Shown here piece after piece: positions 51,073 through 60,031 of a DNA stretch of 64,000 nucleotides; position 1 is the first letter of the stretch, and each line of letters begins with the position of its first letter. The notes beneath the pieces are model-generated. The model was not told the DNA's origin and did no database searches. It was given only the letters and a program-made list of their open reading frames with translations. The DNA is from Streptomyces albipurpureus. Lineage in GTDB: Bacteria; Actinomycetota; Actinomycetes; Streptomycetales; Streptomycetaceae. Position numbers and translations under genes: made by a program. Location: positions 48,731-112,730 of the forward strand of contig NZ_JAMQAW010000029.1 of the NCBI RefSeq assembly GCF_023701525.1, written 5' to 3'.

Positions 51073-53418
51073 ATGTCCGCCTGCGTCCCCACCCGCACCG
51101 ATGAACTGCCTCGTAAAACCCGAAAGGGCCATAAGCCGCGACAGACCCGCGGCGACGGTCCCCCATCGGGCGGAGGCCAATCCCGTTTCCGTATCGCGGG
51201 ATCCGACCTGTCGGCGTCAGTCGCCGTCTTCCTCATCGCGCTGCCGCTCTCCCTCGGCATCGCCCTCGCCACCGGCGCGCCCCTCCAGGCCGGGCTGGTG
51301 GCCGCCGCGGTCGGCGGCATCGTCGCCGGCCGATTCGGCGGCGCCCCGCTTCAGGTCAGCGGGCCCGCGGCAGGGCTGACGGTCGTGACCGCTGATCTGA
51401 TCCAGCAGTACGGCTGGCGGGTCACCTGCGCCATCACCGTGCTGGCGGGATTCGCACAACTCGGACTGGCAGCACTGCGCGTGGCCCGCTCGGCCCTCGC
51501 GGTGAGCCCGGCGATCGTGCACGGAATGCTCGCGGGCATCGGCGTCACCATCGCCCTCGCGCAGCTCCACATCGTGCTCGGCGGTACGCCGCAGAGCTCG
51601 GCGATCGACAATGTGCGGGCGCTCCCCGCCCAGCTGGCGCAGCTCCAACCGGCCGCCATCTCCGTCAGCGCTCTCACCGTCGCCGTGGTGCTGGCCTGGC
51701 CCAGGATCCCGGGCGCCGCGGGCCGGATCGTACGGACGATCCCGGCCGCACTCGCCGCGGTCGGGGCCGCGACCACCTTGGCCGTGGTGGCAGCGCTCCA
51801 TCTCCCGCGCGTCGACCTGCCGTCATGGAGCAGCCATGCCCTCCCCGCGCTGCCCGATGGGCCGGTGCTCGGGGTCATCGCCGCCGTCCTCACCATCACC
51901 CTGGTGGGCAGCGTCGAGTCACTGCTGTCGGCGGTCGCCGTCGACAAGTTGCTGGCCGGGCGCAAGGAGCCCGACATTCGCATCCCCCGCGCCGATCTCG
52001 ATCGGGAGCTGGCCGGCCAGGGCGCGGCCAATGTGGTCTCCGGGGCGCTGGGCGGTCTGCCCATCACCGGTGTGGCCGTGCGGAGTTCGGCCAATGTGTC
52101 GGCGGGTGCGGTAAGCCGCCACTCCACGATGCTGCACGGGCTGTGGATCGTCCTCGCGGCCCTTCTGCTGGTGCCCGTGCTCGATCTGATCCCGCTGGCA
52201 GCGCTTGCCGCACTGGTGATGGTGGTCGGCGTCCAGATGGTGAGCATCACCCACATGCGCACCGTACGGCGGAACCGCGAGATGCTCGTGTACGCCGTGA
52301 CCTTGGCCTCCGTGGTTCTGACCGGGGTTTTGGAGGGTGTGGTCATCGGCGTGGCCGTGGCCGTCGCGGTTGCGCTGCATCGGCTGACCCGGACCCGGAT
52401 CACCGAGGAGGAACACGAGGGCATCCATCGGGTGCGGGTCCGCGGTCAGCTCACCTTTCTGGCCGTCCCCCGGTTGAGCAGGGCACTGAACCATGTACCG
52501 GCGGGTGCGCAGTGCGTCGTTGAGTTGGATGGGTCCTTTATGGACCATGCGGCGTATGAGGCGCTGCACGACTGGCAGTCGTCCCATGTGAGGCAGGGCG
52601 GGACCGTGGAGTTCACCGGCCGGGCCGGTGGCCGGATCAGCGAGCCGGCGTCGGAGACCCATGGCTGCTGCCGCCCCTGGACTCCCTGGCGCAACCACCA
52701 CTGCGAGGATCGGGTCCAACGCACCGACACCCATCAACTGGCCGATGGGCTGAGTTCGTTCCAGCGCGACACGGCTCCCCTGGTCCGGGATGAACTGGCC
52801 CGGCTGGAGCGGGAGGGGCAGCGGCCGTCGCAGCTCTTCCTCACCTGCTCCGACTCCCGGCTGGTCACCAGCATGATCACGGCCAGCGGTCCGGGTGATC
52901 TCTTCACCGTGCGCAATATGGGCAATCTGGTTCCCCTGCCGGGCGCCGAGAACAGGGACGACTCGGTGGCGGCGGCGATCGAGTACGCGGTCGACGTACT
53001 GCAAGTGGGCTCGATCACCATTTGCGGGCATTCCGGTTGCAGCGCCATGGAGGCGCTGTTGACCACCCCTCCCGGAGGGGCTCAGACGCCCTGGAAGCGT
53101 TGGCTCAGGCATGGCAGGCCGAGCCTGGAGCGGATGAGGAGCCGGCACCGTTCCTGGGCGCGGATCGCAGGAAGGCTGCCTACCGATGCCATTGAGCAGT
53201 TGTGTCTCACCAATGTGGTGCAACAGCTGGATCACCTACGAGCCCATGACTCGGTCGCTCGGCGACTCGCCGAGGGCACTCTGGAGCTCCACGGGATGTA
53301 CTTCCATGGGGGCGAGGCGCAGGCGTACCTACTGGCCAGCAGCGATGAACACACCTTTGACGCGGTGTTCACCCGGGTTGCTCCCGCCTCATCGGCGCTG
53401 GTGAAGGTACAGGCCTGA
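51073..53418 (+). CDS. SulP anion transporter fused to STAS and beta-carbonic anhydrase
   Basis: 781 residues. About 55-430: SulP-family membrane domain with IALPLSLGIALATGAP and the family stretch GGLPITGVAVRSSANVSAGA. About 445-525: STAS domain (VRVRGQLTFLAVPRLSRAL, ELDGSFMDHAAYEALHDW). About 560-775: beta-carbonic anhydrase with zinc ligands Cys592, His653 and Cys656 and the Asp594/Arg596 dyad in CSDSR, plus GHSGCSAM. This arrangement suggests bicarbonate import linked to CO2/HCO3 conversion; a similar fusion is known in mycobacteria (Rv3273, as I recall). ATG 51073 is preceded by GGAGGAGACGGG. The region 50790-51072 contains no gene. Confidence 0.93.
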   Translation: MSACVPTRTDELPRKTRKGHKPRQTRGDGPPSGGGQSRFRIAGSDLSASVAVFLIALPLSLGIALATGAPLQAGLVAAAVGGIVAGRFGGAPLQVSGPAAGLTVVTADLIQQYGWRVTCAITVLAGFAQLGLAALRVARSALAVSPAIVHGMLAGIGVTIALAQLHIVLGGTPQSSAIDNVRALPAQLAQLQPAAISVSALTVAVVLAWPRIPGAAGRIVRTIPAALAAVGAATTLAVVAALHLPRVDLPSWSSHALPALPDGPVLGVIAAVLTITLVGSVESLLSAVAVDKLLAGRKEPDIRIPRADLDRELAGQGAANVVSGALGGLPITGVAVRSSANVSAGAVSRHSTMLHGLWIVLAALLLVPVLDLIPLAALAALVMVVGVQMVSITHMRTVRRNREMLVYAVTLASVVLTGVLEGVVIGVAVAVAVALHRLTRTRITEEEHEGIHRVRVRGQLTFLAVPRLSRALNHVPAGAQCVVELDGSFMDHAAYEALHDWQSSHVRQGGTVEFTGRAGGRISEPASETHGCCRPWTPWRNHHCEDRVQRTDTHQLADGLSSFQRDTAPLVRDELARLEREGQRPSQLFLTCSDSRLVTSMITASGPGDLFTVRNMGNLVPLPGAENRDDSVAAAIEYAVDVLQVGSITICGHSGCSAMEALLTTPPGGAQTPWKRWLRHGRPSLERMRSRHRSWARIAGRLPTDAIEQLCLTNVVQQLDHLRAHDSVARRLAEGTLELHGMYFHGGEAQAYLLASSDEHTFDAVFTRVAPASSALVKVQA

Positions 53419-53658
53419 GATCTGACGGTCACCTGGCTGCTGAGCTCGGGATCGCGCTGTGCTTACTTCGCACCGGCGCACCGGTACCGCGTCCGGCCGG
53501 GCCATCCGGAAGCCAGCCCCGGAGCAAGGAGGGCTCAAAAGTCCCGGAGGGGACAAGGGCCCGAGGGCCGGGCACCCGACAGATCGGCCATTCGTAGCGG
53601 AATCAGCCAACCGGAGTATTGTCTGAACCGACTTCGAGCCCCATCCGTGCAACCGTAT

Positions 53659-53693
53659 GGCCCCTCCTTCCCGCCGCCCGGGAAGGAGGGGCC
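53659..53693 (+). terminator. perfect 14-bp hairpin between the SulP fusion and acsA
   Basis: Arms GGCCCCTCCTTCCC (53659-53672) and GGGAAGGAGGGGCC (53680-53693) with a 7-nt loop. It ends the SulP transcript about 240 bases after its stop; 135 bases before acsA it could also act as a leader hairpin. Confidence 0.8.
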
Positions 53694-53718
53694 GCCTCAT
53701 AGCATCAAGGGAGATTCA

Positions 53719-53734
53719 AAAGGTCTAAACCAAT
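53719..53734. promoter_or_regulatory. DasR-type (dre-like) site upstream of acsA
   Basis: Read on the minus strand, ATTGGTTTAGACCTTT matches the DasR responsive element consensus A(C/T)TGGTCTAGACCA(G/C)T at 13 of 16 positions. It lies 95 bp upstream of the acsA GTG. DasR is the GlcNAc-responsive GntR regulator of Streptomyces. The site is a prediction only. Confidence 0.45.
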
Positions 53735-53828
53735 TTCTGGAAGGCTCTTGTCACCCGACCCTCCGGCCTGGTGAGCTATGGGCTCGGACACATACGCATA
53801 TGAGGACGCCCTGGGAAAGGGAGATGTC

Positions 53829-55784
53829 GTGAGCAACGAGAGCCTGGCAAATCTTCTCAAAGAAGAGCGGCGGTTCGCGCCGCCGGCCGAGCTGGCCGCG
53901 AACGCCAACGTGACAGCGGAGGCGTACGAGCAGGCCGAGGCTGACAGGCTTGGCTTCTGGGCCGAGCAGGCGCGGAGGCTCACGTGGGCCACCGAGCCGA
54001 CCGAGACGCTCGACTGGAGCAACCCGCCCTTCGCGAAGTGGTTCGCGGACGGCAAGCTCAACGTCGCGTTCAACTGCGTGGACCGCCATGTCGAGGCCGG
54101 AAACGGCGACCGCGTGGCGATCCACTTCGAGGGCGAGCCCGGTGACAGCCGCGCCGTCACCTACGCGGAACTCAAGGACGAGGTCTCGCGCGCCGCGAAC
54201 GCCCTGATCGAGCTGGGGGTGCGGAAGGGCGACCGGGTCGCCGTCTATCTGCCGATGATCCCCGAGGCCGCGGTGGCGATGCTGGCCTGCGCCCGGATCG
54301 GCGCCGCCCACTCCGTGGTCTTCGGTGGTTTCTCCGCCGACGCCGTCGCCTCCCGCATCCAGGACGCCGACGCCAAGCTGGTGATCACCGCCGATGGCGG
54401 CTACCGCCGCGGCAAGCCGATGGCGCTCAAGCCCGCCATCGACGACGCCGTCGCCAAGTGCCCCCAGGTGGAGAAGGTGCTGGTGGTCCGCCGTACCGGC
54501 CAGGACACCGCCGTCACCGAGGGCCGTGACGTCTGGTGGCACGACATCGTCGCGCGCCAGTCCGCCGAACACACCCCCGAGGCCTTCGACGCGGAGCACC
54601 CGCTCTTCATCCTCTACACCTCGGGCACCACGGGTAAGCCGAAGGGCATCCTGCACACCTCGGGCGGCTATCTGACCCAGGCCGCGTACACCCACCACGC
54701 CGTCTTCGACCTCAAGCCGGAGACGGACGTCTACTGGTGTACGGCGGACATCGGCTGGGTGACCGGCCACTCGTACATCGTGTACGGGCCCCTGGCCAAC
54801 GGCGCTACGCAGGTCATGTACGAGGGCACGCCCGACACCCCGCACCAGGGCCGGTTCTGGGAGGTCATCCAGAAGTACGGGGTCACGATCCTCTACACCG
54901 CGCCCACCGCGATCCGTACGTTCATGAAGTGGGGCGATGACATCCCCGCGAAGTTCGACCTCTCCAGTCTGCGCATCCTCGGTTCGGTCGGTGAGCCGAT
55001 CAACCCGGAGGCCTGGATCTGGTACCGCGAGCACATCGGCGGCGGTAGTACCCCCATCGTGGACACCTGGTGGCAGACCGAGACCGGCGCCATGATGATC
55101 TCGCCGCTGCCGGGCGTCACCGAGACCAAGCCCGGCTCCGCCCAGCGCGCGCTGCCGGGTATCGCCGCGACCGTCGTCGACGACGACGCCAACGAGGTCC
55201 CCGACGGGGGCGGCGGCTATCTGGTGCTCACCGAGCCGTGGCCGTCGATGCTGCGCACCATCTGGGGCGATGACCAGCGGTTCATCGACACCTACTGGTC
55301 GCGTTTCGAGGGTAAGTACTTCGCGGGCGACGGCGCCAAGAAGGACGACGACGGCGATATCTGGCTGCTCGGCCGAGTCGACGATGTGATGCTGGTTTCC
55401 GGCCACAACATCTCCACCACCGAGGTCGAGTCCGCGCTCGTCTCGCACCCCAAGGTCGCCGAAGCCGCCGTCGTCGGTGCCGCGGACGAGACCACCGGGC
55501 AGGCGATCGTCGCGTTCGTGATCCTGCGCGGCACCGCGTCCGAGGACGAGAGCCTGGTGGCGGACCTGCGCAACCACGTCGGCAAGACCCTCGGCCCGAT
55601 CGCCAAGCCCAAGCGAGTCCTGCCCGTCGCGGAGCTACCCAAGACCCGCTCCGGAAAGATCATGCGACGGCTCCTGCGCGATGTCGCCGAGAACCGTCAG
55701 ATGGGCGATGTCACCACGCTCACCGACTCCTCCGTGATGGACCTGATCCAGTCACGGCTGCCGAGCGCGCCTTCCGAGGACTGA
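53829..55784 (+). CDS. acsA: acetyl-CoA synthetase
   Basis: 651 residues from GTG 53829 (AAAGGGAGA upstream; the frame extends back to ATG 53778). AMP-forming acetate:CoA ligase making acetyl-CoA from acetate, ATP and CoA in the cytoplasm. The adenylation loop YTSGTTGKPKG lies at 263-273; WWQTETGAMMISPLPG and the hinge region LGRVDDVMLVSGHNIS are present. The catalytic Lys610 sits in PKTRSGKIMRR, the conserved site of inactivating acetylation. Length equals the S. coelicolor enzyme as I recall. A dre-like box and a hairpin precede it, and two hairpins follow it. Confidence 0.97.
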   Translation: MSNESLANLLKEERRFAPPAELAANANVTAEAYEQAEADRLGFWAEQARRLTWATEPTETLDWSNPPFAKWFADGKLNVAFNCVDRHVEAGNGDRVAIHFEGEPGDSRAVTYAELKDEVSRAANALIELGVRKGDRVAVYLPMIPEAAVAMLACARIGAAHSVVFGGFSADAVASRIQDADAKLVITADGGYRRGKPMALKPAIDDAVAKCPQVEKVLVVRRTGQDTAVTEGRDVWWHDIVARQSAEHTPEAFDAEHPLFILYTSGTTGKPKGILHTSGGYLTQAAYTHHAVFDLKPETDVYWCTADIGWVTGHSYIVYGPLANGATQVMYEGTPDTPHQGRFWEVIQKYGVTILYTAPTAIRTFMKWGDDIPAKFDLSSLRILGSVGEPINPEAWIWYREHIGGGSTPIVDTWWQTETGAMMISPLPGVTETKPGSAQRALPGIAATVVDDDANEVPDGGGGYLVLTEPWPSMLRTIWGDDQRFIDTYWSRFEGKYFAGDGAKKDDDGDIWLLGRVDDVMLVSGHNISTTEVESALVSHPKVAEAAVVGAADETTGQAIVAFVILRGTASEDESLVADLRNHVGKTLGPIAKPKRVLPVAELPKTRSGKIMRRLLRDVAENRQMGDVTTLTDSSVMDLIQSRLPSAPSED

Positions 55785-55794
55785 CACCCAGCAA

Positions 55795-55829
55795 TCCGTG
55801 GGGCGACCGCCGAGATGTCGCCCCACGGA
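55795..55829 (+). terminator. acsA terminator, first hairpin
   Basis: Perfect 13-bp arms TCCGTGGGGCGAC (55795-55807) and GTCGCCCCACGGA (55817-55829) with a 9-nt loop, 10 bases after the acsA stop. Confidence 0.88.
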
Positions 55830-55841
55830 CCCAGGCTCACC

Positions 55842-55870
55842 GGGCACCCGCGTCTTCCGCGCGGGTGCCC
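55842..55870 (+). terminator. acsA terminator, second hairpin
   Basis: Perfect 11-bp arms GGGCACCCGCG (55842-55852) and CGCGGGTGCCC (55860-55870) with a 7-nt loop, only 12 bases after the first hairpin. Confidence 0.75.
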
Positions 55871-56133
55871 GCGGCATGTGCGGGGCAGGCGGCGCCTCCA
55901 GGGCCAGATCCTCGACCGGCCATGCGCCGAGACCTAGCAAGCCGCGGGTGAAATGCCCGCTATGCACCTAAGGTAAGAACCGGCAAAGGATCACCGGATA
56001 CCCCATCGCGTTTCCTTGGGTAAGGTAAGCCCGCGTCAACGCGTCAAAAACGCGCTAAGAAAACCTAGGTGCGCCGGGAAGTCTGGTCGGCATGTGCTTT
56101 GCCATGCCCGACCGACCGGAGGTACCTCCCGAC

Positions 56134-57558
56134 ATGACTTCGCCGAGCCCCCGCAAGTTCCTCGGCCGACTGTCGCTGCCGGAGCGCACGTTCATCACGA
56201 ACGCACTGCGCACCGAGACCGTCGGCGGCGTACTGCTCCTCATAGCCGCCGTTGCCGCTCTGATCTGGGCAAACACCCCTCTGGCCGATGGCTATGAAGC
56301 CGTACGCTCGTTCCATATAGGCCCGGCTTCGCTCGGACTGGACCTCTCGATACAGCACTGGGCGGCCGATGGCCTGCTCGCGATCTTCTTCTTCGTCGCC
56401 GGTATCGAACTCAAGCGCGAACTCGTCGCAGGTGAGCTACGCGACCGCAAGGCCGCAGCCCTCCCGGTCATCGCCGCGATCTGCGGGATGGCGGTGCCGG
56501 CACTGGTCTATCTCGTGGTCAACATGGTCGGAGGCGGCTCCACCGACGGCTGGGCCGTCCCCACGGCCACCGATATCGCCTTCGCACTCGCCGTACTCGC
56601 CGTACTGGGCGCTTCGCTGCCCTCCGCGCTACGGGCGTTCCTCCTCACCCTCGCCGTGGTCGACGATCTCTTCGCCATCCTGATCATCGCGGTCTTCTTC
56701 ACCAGCGATCTGAACTTCGCCGCGCTCGGCGGGGCCGTCGCCGGTCTCGTCCTGTTCTGGGTACTGCTCCGCAAGGACGTCCACGGCTGGTACGTCTACG
56801 TCCCACTCGCCCTCGGCATCTGGGGGCTGATGTACAACAGCGGTGTGCACGCCACCATCGCCGGCGTTGCCATGGGTCTGATGCTGCGCTGCTCCCGGCG
56901 CGACGGCGAGGATCACTCCCCCGGTGAGCACATCGAGCATCTGGTACGGCCCATCTCAGCGGGGCTGGCCGTCCCGCTCTTCGCGCTCTTCTCCGCAGGA
57001 GTCAGCGTCTCCGGCGGCGTACTCGGGAAGGTCTTCACCCAGCCGGAGACCCTGGGGGTCATCCTCGGTCTGGTGATCGGCAAGGCGATCGGTATCTTCG
57101 GCGGCACCTGGCTCGCCGCCCGCTTCACCAAGGCCGAGCTGAACGACGATCTGGCCTGGCCCGATGTCTTCGCGGTCGCCGCCCTCGCCGGCATCGGCTT
57201 CACCGTCTCCCTGCTGATCGGCGAACTCGCCTTCACCGGGGACCCGGCACTCACCGATCAGGTGAAGGCCGCCGTGCTGATGGGCTCCCTCATCGCCGCG
57301 GTACTCGCCGGTATTCTTCTCAAATTGCGGGTACGCAAGTACCGAGCGCTGATCGCGGACGAAGAACGCGACGACGACGAGGACGGCATCCCCGACATCT
57401 ACGAGCAGGAGAACCCGGCGTACCACCTGCGGATGGCGGAGATCTACGAGAAGAGGGCGGCCGAGCACCGTCGATTGGCCGAATTGGCGGGAGTTTCGGC
57501 CGGAGGCGCGTCCGAAGTAACGGGGGCGTCGCGCGGAGACGGTGAACGTCCGGCATGA
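56134..57558 (+). CDS. nhaA: Na+/H+ antiporter NhaA
   Basis: 474 residues with about 12 TM helices. Electrogenic Na+/H+ exchange in the cytoplasmic membrane. The ion-binding Asp pair is in LAVVDDLFAILIIAVFF. The early family stretch IFFFVAGIELKRELVAGELR and the unwound region GWAVPTATDIAFALAVLAVLG are present. The C-terminal 60 residues are a charged cytoplasmic tail (DEERDDDEDGIPDIYEQE then HLRMAEIYEKRAAEH) absent from E. coli NhaA. I chose ATG 56134 with GGAGGT 10 bases upstream; ATG 56092 and ATG 56104 are in frame. The holin-like gene follows 99 bp downstream. Confidence 0.95.
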   Translation: MTSPSPRKFLGRLSLPERTFITNALRTETVGGVLLLIAAVAALIWANTPLADGYEAVRSFHIGPASLGLDLSIQHWAADGLLAIFFFVAGIELKRELVAGELRDRKAAALPVIAAICGMAVPALVYLVVNMVGGGSTDGWAVPTATDIAFALAVLAVLGASLPSALRAFLLTLAVVDDLFAILIIAVFFTSDLNFAALGGAVAGLVLFWVLLRKDVHGWYVYVPLALGIWGLMYNSGVHATIAGVAMGLMLRCSRRDGEDHSPGEHIEHLVRPISAGLAVPLFALFSAGVSVSGGVLGKVFTQPETLGVILGLVIGKAIGIFGGTWLAARFTKAELNDDLAWPDVFAVAALAGIGFTVSLLIGELAFTGDPALTDQVKAAVLMGSLIAAVLAGILLKLRVRKYRALIADEERDDDEDGIPDIYEQENPAYHLRMAEIYEKRAAEHRRLAELAGVSAGGASEVTGASRGDGERPA

Positions 57559-57657
57559 TCTGATATCGGACCCCGGACAATTCAGAAGAGTCCCGGACTC
57601 CAGGACACCCCAGGAGAGCCAGGACCCAGTAGCAGAGCCAGGAAAGAGGGAGCAGCG

Positions 57658-58125
57658 ATGAGCGACCCCGGCACCAGTGCAGAACGCAGCCTCGGCCAGC
57701 TGGTCGCCTCAGCGACCGCCGAGTTGTCGGCACTCGTGCACGATGAGATCGCCCTGGCCAAGGCAGAGCTCCGGCAGGACGTCAAACGCGGCGTCACCGG
57801 CGGAGTGGCGCTGGCCGTCGCAGGTGTTTTCGTGCTCTTCTCCCTGCCGGTGCTCAGTTTTGCGGCGGCGTACGGGATTCATAATCTGGGGCTCGGTCTC
57901 GCCTGGTCATTCCTGATTGTGGGCGTTGCGTTTCTGCTGCTGGCGGGGTTGCTCGCGCTGCTGGCCATCGGGAAGTTCAAGAAGGTCAAGCCGCCGGAGA
58001 AGTCCATTGCTTCGGCGAAGGAGACGGCTGCCGTCTTGCAGAGCGTCAAACCGCACACCCGTACCCCGCAGGAAGTCGTCCTGGTCAAGGCATCGCGCGC
58101 TGAGGTCGGCACGTCAGCACGCTGA
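57658..58125 (+). CDS. holin-superfamily-III-like membrane protein
   Basis: 155 residues. An amphipathic N-terminal helix (LGQLVASATAELSALVHDEI, then ALAKAELRQDVKRG) precedes two TM helices (GVALAVAGVFVLFSLPVLSF and AWSFLIVGVAFLLLAGLLALL) and a basic tail. This is the chromosomal actinobacterial protein usually annotated as putative holin superfamily III; its real role is not lysis as far as is known. AGGGAG lies at good spacing before the ATG. Possibly co-transcribed with nhaA. Confidence 0.85.
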   Translation: MSDPGTSAERSLGQLVASATAELSALVHDEIALAKAELRQDVKRGVTGGVALAVAGVFVLFSLPVLSFAAAYGIHNLGLGLAWSFLIVGVAFLLLAGLLALLAIGKFKKVKPPEKSIASAKETAAVLQSVKPHTRTPQEVVLVKASRAEVGTSAR

Positions 58126-58302
58126 CGGAATCAACTCCGGCTGCTGTCGCGGCTACTACCCCGGCCCATCCACCTGACTTGAGGCCATTTCCACGGATTT
58201 CCGCTGCCCTTCTCCGGGGATTACCCTGGGCGTCCCCCGCCCTTCCCCCGGGTGGCTGGGCACGGCAAACACGAAATGCTCGGGTATGGCACGCTCATCA
58301 GC

Positions 58303-59232
58303 ATGACCGCCCCTGATATCGGTAGTGGAAGCCCTGTACGCATCGATGGCCCCTGGACCCATCGCGATGTGGCGGCCAATGGCGCCCGCTTCCATATCGC
58401 CGAGATGGGCGATGGGCCTCTTGTGCTGCTCCTCCACGGCTTTCCACAGTTCTGGTGGACCTGGCGGCATCAACTGACGGCGCTCGCCGACGCCGGTTAT
58501 CGAGCGGTTGCCATGGATTTGCGGGGCGTGGGCGGTAGCGACCGTACGCCCAGGGGATATGACCCGGCGAACCTGGCGCTCGATATCACCGGGGTGGTGC
58601 GCTCGCTGGGCGAGCCGGACGCCGCGTTGGTCGGGCATGACCTGGGCGGCTATCTGGCGTGGACGGCTGCCGTGATGCGGCCCAAGTTGGTGCGCAGGCT
58701 CGTGGTCTCCGCCATGCCGCATCCTCGACGCTGGCGTTCGGCGATGCTCTCGGACTTCTCCCAGAGCCGCGCTGGATCGTACATCTGGGGCTTCCAGCGC
58801 CCCTGGCTGCCGGAGCGTCAACTTGTCGCGGATGACGCGGCGCTGGTGGGGGAACTGATGCAGAACTGGTCAGGTCCCAAGCCGCCGGATGAGAAGACAC
58901 TGGACATCTATCGACGAGCGATGTCCATCCCTTCGACGGCACACTGCTCGATCGAGCCCTACCGCTGGATGGTGCGGTCGATGGCCCGGCCGGACGGCAT
59001 CCAGTTCAACCGCCGGATGAAGCGTCCGGTACGCGTACCGACCCTGCATCTCCACGGTTCGCTGGACCCTGCGATGCGCACGCGCAGTGCGGCGGGCTCC
59101 GGGGAGTATGTGGAAGCCCCCTATCGCTGGCGGCTGTTCGACGGTCTGGGCCACTTCCCGCATGAGGAAGACCCGGTGGCGTTCTCATCGGAGCTGATCA
59201 ACTGGCTCAAGGACCCGGAGCCCGACCGCTGA
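58303..59232 (+). CDS. alpha/beta hydrolase with aspartate nucleophile (epoxide hydrolase-like)
   Basis: 309 residues. The oxyanion motif is HGFPQFWWTW and the nucleophile elbow VGHDLGGYLAW has Asp instead of Ser, which marks the epoxide hydrolase/haloalkane dehalogenase branch. The general-base His lies in GLGHFPHEEDPV, and a cap domain lies between (about 140-240). It is probably a cytoplasmic enzyme opening epoxides, but the natural substrate is unknown. I chose ATG 58303 because the family-like sequence begins there. A TATGGC -10-like box at 58285-58290 would leave an almost leaderless message. ATG 58252 is in frame upstream. Confidence 0.88.
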   Translation: MTAPDIGSGSPVRIDGPWTHRDVAANGARFHIAEMGDGPLVLLLHGFPQFWWTWRHQLTALADAGYRAVAMDLRGVGGSDRTPRGYDPANLALDITGVVRSLGEPDAALVGHDLGGYLAWTAAVMRPKLVRRLVVSAMPHPRRWRSAMLSDFSQSRAGSYIWGFQRPWLPERQLVADDAALVGELMQNWSGPKPPDEKTLDIYRRAMSIPSTAHCSIEPYRWMVRSMARPDGIQFNRRMKRPVRVPTLHLHGSLDPAMRTRSAAGSGEYVEAPYRWRLFDGLGHFPHEEDPVAFSSELINWLKDPEPDR

Positions 59233-59297
59233 CCGGGCCGGCACTCCAGGGCGACGGATCGACACATGCGGCGATAGCGGACAGATTCGCAGTGCGA

Positions 59298-59316
59298 GGG
59301 GCGCAGACCGCGCCCC
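59298..59316 (+). terminator. 7-bp hairpin after the epoxide-hydrolase-like gene
   Basis: Arms GGGGCGC (59298-59304) and GCGCCCC (59310-59316) with a 5-nt loop, 65 bases after the stop. Confidence 0.55.
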
Positions 59317-59721
59317 TGCGCCCCCCTGTCTCGACCGCCTCACAGAACACTTGTCCTACGAACAGCCAATTGCCCGGCGCATAGGCCAATTGGCCGCCCC
59401 CAGTACGGTTACCGACCTTGGGCCACGGGCACAGGTCCCGGTATGGGCTGGACGTACGACTACGGTGACGCCGCACGCAACCGTCGCTCGACCAATGGTC
59501 CGAGCACCTACAACAGTGATGGTCCTCAAGGTCAGAGGCCTGAGCACCCGGCGCAAGGCATCGGAATCCCACGGATTCTGAGGCGACGCGCGCGCTGGGT
59601 GTCTGCCCGCCTTCGGCATACGCGCGGCTGAAGCCTGTAGGGCGGAATCCAGCCATCCGCGGCCGCAGTTGCCACGGGCATAAGGACCCGCCTCAACAGA
59701 CCAGCCGGTGAGCGCTTCTCA
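59317..59721. other. gene-free stretch
   Basis: Together with the flanking bases, about 800 bp (59233-60031) between the convergent hydrolase and protease genes hold no convincing gene. Only two hairpins (59298-59316 and 59722-59753) stand out. Confidence 0.5.
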
Positions 59722-59753
59722 CTGATGCCCTTGCCCTCCGGCAAGGGCATCAG
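59722..59753 (-). terminator. perfect 14-bp tetraloop hairpin
   Basis: Arms CTGATGCCCTTGCC (59722-59735) and GGCAAGGGCATCAG (59740-59753) around a CTCC tetraloop. A small GTGAG/CTCAC hairpin abuts it (59708-59722). It lies 280 bases beyond the protease stop on the minus strand and is its likely terminator. Confidence 0.8.
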
Positions 59754-60031
59754 CACGCCGCCACACGCCCCGCGGTCGCCCGATCCGGGGTGCCCGCGGT
59801 CCGGCGGATGTTCCGGCGCCTGCGCCAGCCGTCCGGGCTCGTGTGCGTCGACTGCCTGTGAAGGCACGCGCACCGATGGCGGATGCACATGCGCGGGTGG
59901 GGCCTGAGCGCATCACGTGGGTGCTGGCCGCTTCACGGCGCAACGTCCCGCTCTCCAGGCCCCGCGCACCGGCACGGTGGGAGAGAACCCCTATGTGCTC
60001 CCGTTACGCTCCTGTACGCCCGCGCGAAGCG

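Noticed and set aside
53751..55577. 608-codon minus-strand open frame antisense to acsA
   Set aside because: Gly/Arg/His/Val-rich, no motifs, and acsA on the other strand is fully conserved.
56005..56040. Iron-box-like sequence (GGGTAAGGTAAGCCC) upstream of nhaA
   Set aside because: Only one half resembles the DmdR/IdeR box TTAGGTTAGGCTAACCTAA and the symmetry is poor.
57658..58125. Prophage remnant because of the holin-like protein
   Set aside because: No other phage gene is near; this protein is a normal chromosomal neighbour of nhaA and acsA in Streptomyces.
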